Shown here piece after piece: positions 40,854 through 55,971 of a stretch of 64,000 nucleotides of DNA (positions within the stretch are counted from its first letter, which is position 1; every line of letters starts with the position of its first letter). Under the pieces are notes generated by a model. The model was not told where the DNA came from and ran no database searches. It saw nothing but the letters and a program-made list of their open reading frames with translations. A program made the position numbers and the translations under genes. The stretch spans positions 1,116,001-1,180,000 of the forward strand of contig NW_026570240.1 of assembly GCF_019649055.1 (NCBI RefSeq). Direction: 5' to 3'. The stretch is from Paramacrobiotus metropolitanus (lineage: Eukaryota; Tardigrada; Eutardigrada; Parachela; Macrobiotidae).

Positions 40854-41104
40854 TCATAGTATACTTATGCTGCATAGTTCAGTTATCAGGCGAGTGGCTT
40901 CCGGTTCCATATTCCACGGATTTCGAAGCCCGGAGGATATAAGCAGTAATCCATAGTGATGCTATTATGGTACACAGTATTTTCATTTTGCAGTTTAGTC
41001 CCCCTTACCTTACTTACCCTGTTGCGGCTGCGAACGTGGTTGCGATTTAAGTGCTTCGGCAGGTTACATCCCAGTGTCCCAGTCAACATTTTTCCCTTTC
41101 CCAT
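40854..41104 (-). CDS. Possible two-exon small protein, 64 residues
   Basis: Not recognised. An ATG in a strong context (TACCATGGG) at 41104 opens MGKGKMLTGTLGCNLPKHLN and continues basic (NHVRSRNR) to a donor, AGG|GTAAGT, at 41018. A 56-base intron ends at an acceptor at 40962 (CATAATAG), and the same phase stays open for 35 codons to a stop at 40854. The first half is strongly basic, the second mildly hydrophobic. The frame also stays open upstream of the ATG, so it could be the end of a larger gene. It is tail-to-tail with ALAD and divergent from MCM5. Confidence 0.33.
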
Positions 41105-42499
41105 GGTATTACCGTAGTCAAGCCGAACAGACAGAGCTACTTTTATAAGAGGTCCGGACAGAGCGTAGAAACTTTTCGCCGATGCAATGTAAGAGCACAA
41201 GCTCCACCTCAGAACCAGGCAGAGGGAGGGCTTCTAGCCTTCCAAATGCCACGTATTCCAGTTTACTCATTCCATTTACAAGTAGACTGCAGCTACACAG
41301 TGTACACACAGCGCTTGTGAATTCAAAATATCGCTGTTCATGGTAATAATCAACCACAAATCAACAAACATAATACAAATATGTTAATGTTAACTATCAA
41401 CTGCCAGCGCTTGCCATCATCGTTATCTTGGTGGCTATTGCTTATTAAAGTGTACAAAATTTAAATTCTATGTGGATATAGGTGTAAGCACAATAACCAT
41501 GAAATTAATGTGACATAATAATATGCTATTTGAATTTGTATAAACTGATATGTTATTTGTATTTAATAGCAGATTCTATGGCGGCCGTTTACTAAGCCAT
41601 AATTCTGTAATAAACACCACCATTATAATAAGGGCTTTATTTACAATCATAATTATAAAGCGAGAAAACATCCGTAATCACAAAATAAAAAAATGATATC
41701 GGGAATGGATGCTTATCATGGCCTGGTACTGTAGTTTCGCAGAAAAATAGTTCCAGAACCATTGACTTGTATCGGCACTGGCATTTCCAGTGTGATACCG
41801 GTATTCACGATAGCCATTGGTCAGACAAGCTCGTTTTTATGATGGCTATTGGCCAAGCGAAGACCAATGTGAATTGCCTATTTCACCGGGCCCGGTATTT
41901 TATGGCCACCGGGTCCCGAAGACAATAGAATGGTTTGTTTGCACAGTCATCGCATCGGCGAATGCTTGAGCATAGGCAGATCATAGCGCGGCCGGACCTT
42001 GATAACTCTCTCTGTGCTCTGTCGCTCAGTCTGTTCAGCTTGACTACGGTATTACTGTCACGCCGGCGATCCGTCTGGTTGTATCCATACCGTACGTGTT
42101 TACGTATAAGGTGTTATCAGCTACACATGTAGACTGCGTACAAAAAAAGCGGGTTCCAATGGTAACCGCTCATCTGTCTGCGTAGACGCTGCGGTTTGAA
42201 TGAGCAACCATCAATGTGGAATGTGGAAAATGATACGTGCAGTGTGCCTACGGTAGCCGTGGCCTGTACCGTATGTTTCGTAACCGTACCGTAGTCCGCT
42301 TTGTTCAAAATTGTGCAAATAACCCGATTATTTTCGAGCGAACTAAACGTGGTCGAAAACGGCCTGTTAAAATTTAAATTGAGTGTATGCCTCTATTTCA
42401 ATCGTTTTTGCTGTTCTACTATACGGTTTGCGAACCTTTGTTTGACATTAAATTATCCGACCTGTACATTTTAGAGGACCATTCCGCTCGCTAAGAAAG
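41105..42499. other. Upstream region of MCM5
   Basis: No conserved exon is visible. The part next to 42500 should contain the MCM5 promoter. A minus-strand frame around 41230-41300 reads MSKLEYVAFGRLEALPLPGS after a plausible ATG and ends at a donor-like GAG|GTGGAG; it might be an upstream exon of the small minus-strand gene, but I could not join them. Confidence 0.3.
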
Positions 42500-46673
<4,174 letters not shown>

Positions 46674-48110
46674 CAACCGATGTCTTTTTACATATCGTCA
46701 AAATATTGTTTTTTTAATTTTTTATACAAGCTGGTGTTTTCATCGTTGAATGCTTTTCATTGACCATCATGCAATGTTGCGTTTACTGTTTTGCATTTTT
46801 TTTACATTTGGATATACGTCTTTGATGGCATGGTGGGTTTATTAGTATGCACGACACGAGTTTGGCTATGTAAAGGCAGACCAGGGGAAATTAAATGAAA
46901 ATTAATAAGTTCACCGTCAGAAAATTGAAATGCTGACGTAGTTGGTCAAGTGTTGCGATGAGAAATCAAGAAATATTGAAAGGGGAATTAGCGATTCATA
47001 AATGGTGTTACCACGGGCGGACGTCAATGGGAGTTAGGAAAAGACGTCTTAAACACACTTGGTGCAGAATGAAAAGTACCCTATTTTATCAGGCTGAATG
47101 CGCTTGTCAAACGGATCCTGCTAGATGGTTAACCCGTTTCACCATCGCAAATGCTTATCTGAATGGGTCGCGTTGACATTTGGGATACATGCGTATTTAG
47201 CGTTACGGCTCAGCGGGAGACCTTTGCTGGCTCATAACTTCCATAGTTGATATATCACTTATCAATTTGGTTTGATGACCATAAATATCGGCTAACCAAG
47301 ACACTGAAGACAGTTAAGCCATGTAGATTATACTCTTTGTGGCACCCGTAAAACGTCGGAAACTAACATGTTTTGGCACCATTTTATCCAGCGGTGCCGC
47401 ACTGGATGGCACATTGGTTTTTTCGTGCCCAGTGCTGTATTATGCAAAATACCATTTATTTAATGCTGCCCGTTCAACAAAAATGACATGAATTGCACGC
47501 GGTATTTATCTGAGTATTTTCATAATGGCGCGGCATTAGATGGTGACAGTTATTCCACTTCTTTTGGCATTTGTTAGTTTCCATTATGGCGTTGTGCCTG
47601 CAACTTCTTGTGATCTGCGCATCATGTAAACAATTTCTCGTGACCTTCCTGATTTTCTTCCATCAGGGTAAGCAAAGCGCCATTGTGTTATTTCATTTTA
47701 ACCTCACATTAACAAAGAATACGAGCACCTCTTATTTTAGTATGGGAAAGTATTAAAAATACCGTATTTTGTATCAAGGATAATTGTACCGAAAGAATCT
47801 TTAATACGTGCTTATAAACAATGAGTGGTGGTCGGGGTATCTTGTTGTGTATAGCTGGTATAACATTCATTATGTACAAAATACATATTAGCGTTTAATT
47901 ATTAATCGAAAAGGTGACAGTGGCTGATTTTCTACTTTTTAATGCAGCAGATAAGGTGCCTTCCCCGCGGGCCGCTGCTATCGTTCTCAACGTTTTCAAT
48001 GATTATAATTACAAATGACTCGTTTCTGGAACCATGTCTAAGAGTTTAGAAAATTGTTGTGTCTGCTAAACACAACAATTTTCTATACTCGTAGCTTTTG
48101 AGGATGCATC
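46674..48110. other. Intergenic region between MCM5 and the neurotrophin-like gene
   Basis: No conserved gene. One item of note is an ATG at 47540 that opens a 28-codon hydrophobic signal-peptide-like segment (MVTVIPLLLAFVSFHYGVVP) ending at a donor-like AT|GTAAAC at 47625; see the separate entry. Confidence 0.35.
47540..47625 (+). CDS. Possible signal-peptide first exon
   Basis: Not assigned to a gene. The ATG at 47540 opens MVTVIPLLLAFVSFHYGVVP followed by ATSCDLRI, a typical secretory signal with a small-residue cleavage region, and ends in phase 2 at a GTAAAC donor. The nearest acceptor (47666) gives only 14 further codons before a stop. It could be the start of an unrecognised small secreted protein or chance. 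Confidence 0.2.
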
Positions 48111-50074
48111 ATGCATATGTCAGAGCGTACTCGCTATACTATTTGTTTCTTTGTAACAGTTTATGCCACAAGTATCAACATACCGACAAAGGATGCCGAC
48201 GGACAATTCATAAGTGACCTATCTGGAAATGGTCGGCCCAATAATAATAATCGGATGCCTCCTTCCGCTTTTCAAGACGGTCGTTTGAAATTATTACTAC
48301 ATGGTAATTAGCAAGCAATTGCTGGTACACGGCTGAGTGTAACCCACGAAAGCTATTGGACGATGTTTGACTTTTAGCTTTTATAACCAAACTATCAGAG
48401 GAAATGCGGAGCGATCCGGAAATCGGTATGAATCCAAAACAATGTAAGTCCACCTTCTTATGCAGCATAGTTACAATCTATGGCTTTGTCCGTCATCTTG
48501 AATTTATATTCGCCAGAATTCGGAAAGCATGAACTAGAATAGCCTTCGAATTTTGATTACTAAGAATTTAAGCTATACTTTCTTACAACCCAGTAAGACC
48601 GAGGAATATTAATTAGATAGTACAGCTAGGTAGTAATCAAGTGGGATAATATTAGCTTGAATATTTATATACTGCTCGTAGTGACCGTTTTTATTATGAC
48701 CGTTCGGACATAGTCAGGGTACGAGTATCATCTTTGAAACCTAAATTTTTACATTTTTTGACTGTGAACAGTCTGTGGTATAAACGGTCAATAGTAATTC
48801 TGTTTCCACCGAGACGACAAATGAACAGACTGTTATTGACAATTTTGGATTCCAAGATTAGTACTGGGAGCAGTGAAATCCACCCTGCTCTTGACGTACA
48901 AACCCCAAATATAGAATAGCTGGTATAATCCCGATTTAGTACTGATTACTTTAGCATAACAAGTTCCGTATTTAGCCGAATTCCTACTCCACCGATTACG
49001 GGGTTTGTACAACCACTTGAAAGACCATCCGGCACTAATGGATAGTCGATTATCCGTTGGCCGTCCATTGGAGCTCCCACCGGAAGTATCCGTCGCCGGC
49101 GTCAGGAGTGATGCAGCAATAACCGATAACAATTCCGACGATTTCGCGCGTATAATCCGGAAGCGCAAACTTGAGCTGCCGCTTACGGAAGCTTGCCCTT
49201 CCGTAACCGAGTGGCTTTCATTGGTGTGTATATTCAGCCCTGACCTTTCTTATGTCTTAAGTGACTTCAGGCTCTTTTATGTCAATTTCGTTTTACTTAC
49301 TTGCCATAACATGGCTAACTGGGCAATTTTTTTCGCATTTTAGAACAAAAGTCGCGATATTCACGATGAGGAAGTGGAAGTGTTCCAGCCCCAAGGGGAT
49401 CCAGGAAGCGATGAAGAATCTCAGCTCGGAGCTCAGGTAGGTCGACCGGATCGCCAGGTAAAGGACTGTTTATCATATGCAGCGATCTAATGGCACGTAG
49501 AGAAACGTCTGAAATGAAGTTTTTTATTTTGTAGTACTTCTATACGACACGGTGTATAAACGGTGTAGAAAATGAGCCCTGCGTCGGATCATCAAGTTTT
49601 TACACGAGTCGATGCGTTACACGAGTAAGGTTGTTCACAAAATCCCGTAATCCGCTTAAGGTCACGTATTGACCTGATCTACAACTCACGTAAGAAAAGG
49701 CAGCTTGAGTTGGTTGAAATTGAGCCTGATGTCAATTAGAAAACAACTTATTTTAACATGGAATTAGCGCGATATCAATTAAGATAGTGCTTTTCAAATT
49801 AAAAGTGTATCATGAGTAATAAACCCTTATCCATGCATGGATCGCTTACGCTGGTCTTTGTATAGAAGGGTTATGTTATGGCGCTCGTTCGAAAGAAGCC
49901 GACTGAGTTGTTCGATTGGAACTGGATCCAGGTGGGATAATAAGAATAATTGCAAATCTGCAGTGCATATCCCGAATTCACGAAACCTTTACTTAATTAT
50001 GCTCACCATAAAAAAAAGTTTTCTTGTTCCAGGTTGCTGTCAGCTGTAATTGCGGTGTACGCAAGAAGTTCTGA
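48111..50074 (+). CDS. Neurotrophin-like secreted growth-factor precursor (NGF/Spaetzle cystine-knot superfamily)
   Basis: Likely secreted ligand for Trk/p75- or Toll-type receptors. Seven exons: 48111-48303, 48378-48425, 48976-49223, 49344-49436, 49535-49624, 49866-49931, 50033-50074; phases agree, 259 residues (NGF precursors are about 240). Residues 1-20 look like a signal peptide (YTICFFVTVYATS core). A pro-region follows, with a basic processing site IIRKRK at 140-145. The mature part starts LELPLTEACPSVTEW and has six cysteines, 154, 201, 210, 221, 251 and 253, the neurotrophin number and order. Matching blocks are CPSVTEWLSLNKSRDIHDEE, QYFYTTRC and DWNWIQVAVSCNC. Cys-x-Cys at the end and the QYFY-RC motif favour neurotrophin. 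The spacing Cys-x10-Cys and SRC resemble Spaetzle, so the exact branch is open. Exon 4 has an alternative donor at 49457 that adds seven residues in frame. Confidence 0.82.
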
Positions 50075-50759
50075 TAGCCCTTGGCGATGATTAAGCTATG
50101 AGTTAATAATGTACTATTTCCTTGTGTTTTTCAATAATATGTCAAACCAGCTGTTACAATAACCACTATTAATTTTTGTCTAATAGTTTTCGAATATCGC
50201 ATCGTTGCGTTTCGCGACCCCGCTTAGTAAAGCCTAATTCAGCTTCTTACATTTATGTCCACTTTATAAACACCTCTTACATATTTACCTTACTTTCTAA
50301 CCGCCGACTTCAAGTTTTTGACGTACACTCACTGGTAAAGTTAATTTTTGACAGAAAACGTGTACCTATTTTGTATGCCCAATAAACCGAACGCCATAGC
50401 GAAAGTTGTAAGAGCGAAGTGGAAAAAACTTCTGTCTGTCATGCCGATCTGATTATTAACCAAGAGTAATCAAAATCAAGAGTAATCAACACCGTCTTTG
50501 AATTTCCGCGAAGAGTAAAATGAAACGAAAATTATCGTGAAGGCTTCTAAAAGCAGCACCATTCACAAAAAGTACGCCAATCATCATTATGAACAGATGA
50601 ACCTCATTATGTGCAATGCACATCAATAACCGCTACCACAAACGTACTGGTGTTAACTGAAATTCAAACTCATTAAAATAAATAATAACAAAGAAACAAA
50701 CAAAATTAATACAGCTATTCGTTTTGCCGAAACCAACACACTTGCAGTCAGCATCAGAC
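50075..50759. other. Convergent intergenic region
   Basis: It separates the 3' ends of the neurotrophin-like gene (+) and CPT1 (-) and presumably contains both 3' untranslated regions. I see no further gene. Confidence 0.4.
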
Positions 50760-53700
50760 TCATTTTCCGGCATCGCTAACAATAGTCGGCGTGTCGAAGA
50801 TGGATCTCATGTCCAACATAGCTTGTCGGATTCTTCCCCGGAAACGGTCGGAATCCTGCAGTACATTTCCTTTATTACAAACTATTCCACAAACCAAGAA
50901 GCAAAGAACGACTTACTGTTTTAGGTGAAGATGCCTTAGAAGAAATGTGGAAGAAAATACAATTTTCTCCAGAAATAATATACGACACGCCATATCCATC
51001 ATCGGCAACCTAGAGCGAAAGTACGATAGGAATAGCATTGGTAACTTGATCAACAAGGACGAAAAAACAGACGAAGTCGTACCGGACCAAATCCACCGCC
51101 AGGTGACACCTGATCCGGATATTTGTTTACGTCTACTCTACCGGTTTGAGTTTGAGGCGTCTGAAAATATAATATTTGGGGGCCATGAAGTACGAGGCCG
51201 TCCAGTTAAGGGTGTACCTGGCTAGTTGATAAGCGCCACGGTTCGCTCAGGATTTCTTTCAAGAATGGCGTGTCGATATCCAGATATTTAGACACCACGT
51301 ACAAACAAAACAGATGACGATCAATGCCCCGTCCACACATAGCATTCAGGTAGCCTTGCTGATGCACGTCACAAGCAGTACGCAGCAGCCTTTGGCGCTC
51401 GAAATTCTATGCCGCAATGGAATCAGGATAATTTTTACTAATTCAATAATTGCAGTTTTAAGTCAATCTTTATTTTTTTATGCACAATGCTGTAAAATAG
51501 AAAAGGACCCATACACACGCCCTTACTAAACCCCCTGCTAAGAGTTCAGTCTACGTTCAGCTTACAGTGGCCTTTTCGTCCAACATGGCGCGCACAAAGG
51601 CACACGACTCCACAGTACATGGACGCACGGTCTCCGTCCGGCCTTCACGGAATAGACGAGTCATGGAAGCTTCATAGGTTAGATTGAACTTCCCCGCATC
51701 CTTTCAGTAATATCAGGAACATATTTATTTCTGTTAACATGTTTCTTAACAAAACAAAAACTTACCCGATAATATGCCAGTTGCAGTGCCATTTGTACGA
51801 ATGCATCCGGACTCACTTTGCACCCTTTAACAAATCCTTTGCCGAATTCATTGAATGTCAAGATCCTCAAATCCACGTCATCGCACGCAAGCTTAGCAGT
51901 TAAAGCGCTGTCTTCGATAAACTTCAAACACTAAATAATCGATTAACAAGTAAGCTCACAAGATGTCATTGTCAGATGGCAGTGATCCGTAAATGTTTTT
52001 GTTTCTTTTAATAAGTATGCCAGCAACAAACTTAAGGGTCAAGACTTACTTCATCTGGCAACTCAAATCTCAAGCGCTGTGGTGGCGTTGGAAAAACCTC
52101 CACGGAACCTTTACAATGCCCATCTGCAGTATAACCCAGGAAGACCAGATCTTCCGTGATAACCCATTCCCAAGCATGCCCAATAACTGGCGCATCCGCC
52201 CTGAAAAAGGGTCAAGGATACAGGAAGAAATATTACGGTACTGAAATGCGAAATTACCAAGAGTGTTCCACGTTCAGACCGGCCTAGAAATTTATCAACA
52301 AATTTCATCAACGTTTAATGAATACGGCACAAATAAAGGTTTCAGGACTGTCGTCACTTACTTTGGCGTTCTTCATAACAATCAGGTTGAAGGACTTATC
52401 GTACCATCGATTGTGCCCGTTGCCGTGCAAAAGCCACTTACAGTACGCATCTAAGTGGGATGGATCAATCTAAAACGAGCCAAAAATAACATTCAGCATC
52501 ACAAGTAGCTATTTCTGGGGCGCTCCTTCTAAAGGTATAAAGAGCACCTTGTCGTAGTGGTGCTCTTCGTCGTCCAATGCCACAAAGAATGCCGCCTAAA
52601 AACGAGCACGATTGTTTCACTCTCGGGGGTAGTGCACAAATGGTTACATCGAACGCCGCAGAATTACTTACTCTTTCGATCGTTTCCAACGACACTCGGT
52701 TTACGCCACGATTAAAAAATGCGCGACGATTCTGCGCCCAAGGCGCTCTACAAACAGCGATCCAGAATTCGCAAGAATCAACCACACCATATCAAAGTAA
52801 CAGTAACAAATTCGAAGAAACAAACTGCATACGTTTTGATTTCCATAAAACTCAATTAAAGACTTAACTTTCTCATTAACAACGAAATTACCATGCGTAA
52901 AAACCATACAAACAGCAATTTCACCAAAAAGGGCTAGTACTAATTTGATAATAACAAAACAGCGACAGAGAAGCTCGTGAACGTACACCTCATGTACCAC
53001 TTTTTAGAAAACGAAACTTTAAGTTTTCCAAATTTTTTTATTCAGTGAAGGGTAGTGCCAAACACATTAACAAATTAACTTGATATGAAAATGTGAATAC
53101 AATCGTCATAATCACAGCCAAGAGAAACGGAAACACATAAACGCTTAAGGGGAACCGGAAATAGCATACCTGTCAACCGCGGTCATCGCACACAATAGTT
53201 GTTCTCCAGGTTGTGCAGGAGATGTATCATGGATTACACGTTCGATTTGCCTACAAAACGAAAGGGATATGTCGGCCGACCAACGCATAATTTGATTAAT
53301 TATAACATATCACTTTATAAGATTACAAACCACTAAGTGCACAATCTTACATTTCCAACTCTTTCGGATTGAGCAACCTTCCTTTTCCATGAGTGTATAC
53401 TTTAAAGAAACGACCTTTGTGCAGCACGACAACGTGGGTACTGTTGTAATAGTGGTCAACCTTATCTAAACAGAAATCAATTGATTAATTTCAACAGAAA
53501 TTGTTAGATACTCTAAAAGCAAACGCTTTTAACCGAAGTAGCGATGAAAATCATACTAAATTCGTATATCTATGCAACCTAAAAGGGTTACAACATCTCA
53601 TCGCTATTAAATTTCCACTTTACCAGTTTCCACTCCTGGAATACGGCAAGTGTCGAAAGATCTCATGTACTGCCAGGAGCACAACGGAATCGTTCCATCA

Positions 53701-55971
53701 AGCAGTAGCTAAATAACCACGGAAACGATCACCAGAAGGTCACACAAACCTTCTCAGAACACATTTTAAATACCGGATTGACATCCTGCTTTACAAGCAT
53801 TCTCCTGAATGTCAAGAAGTTGTAAATTAGGTTTGCAGCCCTGGAAGCTTGCCTGGTAGTTGGGGGCATGTGCAGAGAATCCTGAATTTTAACAAACAGC
53901 ATTTTCACAGGCGTCATGATAACCCATATAATCACGATCTACCATTGCGTAGAAATTGCTGTTGATCATTAACGCCGATCGATTTCGCAGGTACACATAT
54001 TGTTCCCACCAGTCGGAGACCTACAATCAAACATGTTCAACTTCTGAAATCCAAATCATCGCATTTTATGAACTCTCTGGTTTCCGTAATTATACACAAA
54101 CTCTCACAACAGATGTATAGACACACTGATATTTCTGTAAAAGTTGTGATGCGGTGATTAAAAGTATTTCTTCGCTCACATAATTGGTCGAAACCATCCA
54201 CTTCAAAAACAGATAGCGCTGAAATTTGCGCCCGACTCCATTCTGGAATTCCTTCGCGAGCTTTTCCATCCGTTCATAGTTGGCATCGTCCAACAAAGGT
54301 CGCACGGATCGCAAATACTGTAACCAAAAAACCTGAATCAGCGAACTTCAAAATACTTACTGTACTCGATTTCAGACAAATATAGCACCTATAAAATTAA
54401 AATTCAAATAAATTCGTAACGAGCTCAATGGCCAAAAAAACTGTGGCCAGCTAACAGAAAAACGAGCTATTCACATATTTAGCTCAGCAAAATCTATAAA
54501 CCTATACCCGTGTCATCGTCTCTTTTAAAGATGGAAGCGGCAAAATGGGCATCATCCCTTGATAACTGTACAGCAATGGTTTCCGCTTCCCTTGCAGTAG
54601 TTTCATCAGGATCTGAAACAACCACCAATAATAACAAGTTGTACTAACTTGATATGCCAATAACTTAATGTCAACAACATTGGGAAACAATGATAATTAT
54701 CGCAAGTACCGTACAAACAGTACGTACAGACTCTTCACTCGTACCGCTTTTACAGCGTTTATATGGTACAGAATCCATACGTCTATGTATAGCACAAGTC
54801 TGCAATACCTCATTCACAATTTTGTTCATTTAGAACACATCATAAGTTCTGTGGACCACGCAATACTACTGTTTAGGCGTCTCGTCATGAGACGAAAGAA
54901 AATCACGATATCATGTGCCATAAGTATTTCCTGTCTATGCTCGCAGTCGTTAACGAAGACAGGGGCGTTGTCTCATAACTTACAAACCACAATTTCGTCT
55001 TTAAGGAATATCGTCCGCGCCGTTCGAAGAGAGCACCGCGATAGCTTAACAACAGTTGTGTCATCCATCGTATAGCAAAAATGATGATAACCCATTCAGC
55101 AGTCGAAATGGTTACTGCGCTAATAATTACAGATTTGCTGGGCCCAAAGAGTTTCCTGCAAATATAATAATATGGAAATTCATTGTAACTAAATCCAAAC
55201 TGAATTCTTTTACGAAAACATCTGTTTAGACCGGATCACAATCACAATTTTAATTCTCGCATCTCGAGTAACTAGTTTAACAAAACTTTACACACAAGCC
55301 CCGGAGCACTTAGCACATACTAAAAATTCAACGACAGTTTGTATTTTGTTTGCATTCTTAAAAAATTACGTATTTCCCAATCACGGGTGGAGTTATTAAG
55401 AAATTTTCATATTGTTTAACGTTAAGATACGACCGAAGAAGGCAGGTTTACAAAAAGTTTTAATTCCTATATCTTACAAAAAAACAATGACCTGTTCCGC
55501 TGTACAAATCAAATTTGTAGCCGGAAGGAAGCCACACAAAAATGTTACAAGTCAACGTACCACGGTGTCAAAGTTGCCAGCTTTTGAGCATATCCGAAAG
55601 TTGGGTCAAAATGGAAATTGACTTTCCCGAAACCCAGCTGCTGCAGGTAGCTTGACGGATCGGTTACCGCGAGAGCTGACGTCAGAACAATCACCGCGGT
55701 GGCCGAAGACAGCGTAAATGGGAAAACGACATTCTTAATGTTGTTCTGAAATCAATTTCAGAACGTCACCGAAAGTGAAGCACAATCCTTACTGAAGCTC
55801 CAATCATGGAATATCAAACAGGCAGTTTACCAGAAATCGGACCAAACGGTAGCGCCAAGACCTTCCGTACGTATGCAGGATTTCCCGCACCAGATCTTGA
55901 TCGTAGTCCACCCGAACCCCTTCATGGGTGACGTTGAACTGGAATGCGACGGCCAAGTGGGCTTCGGCCAT
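50760..55971 (-). CDS. CPT1: Carnitine O-palmitoyltransferase 1
   Basis: Mitochondrial outer-membrane enzyme that converts long-chain acyl-CoA to acylcarnitine, the entry step of fatty-acid oxidation. Twenty-one exons: 55971-55831, 55745-55549, 55155-54984, 54612-54508, 54317-54180, 54020-53943, 53881-53750, 53669-53624, 53465-53351, 53250-53170, 52747-52672, 52595-52548, 52469-52362, 52283-52258, 52200-52050, 51930-51766, 51700-51566, 51406-51218, 51160-51083, 51009-50917, 50855-50760. All phases agree, giving 789 residues (human CPT1A 773). The N-terminus [15 protein letters not shown] matches CPT1, the segment carrying the malonyl-CoA-sensing regulatory region. Two membrane segments lie near residues 55-76 and 121-140. 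The catalytic histidine is His486 in [30 protein letters not shown] and [20 protein letters not shown] follow, then SPGGGFGP. The membrane anchors separate it from CPT2 and acetyltransferases. The end of exon 2 is the least certain junction. Confidence 0.95.
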
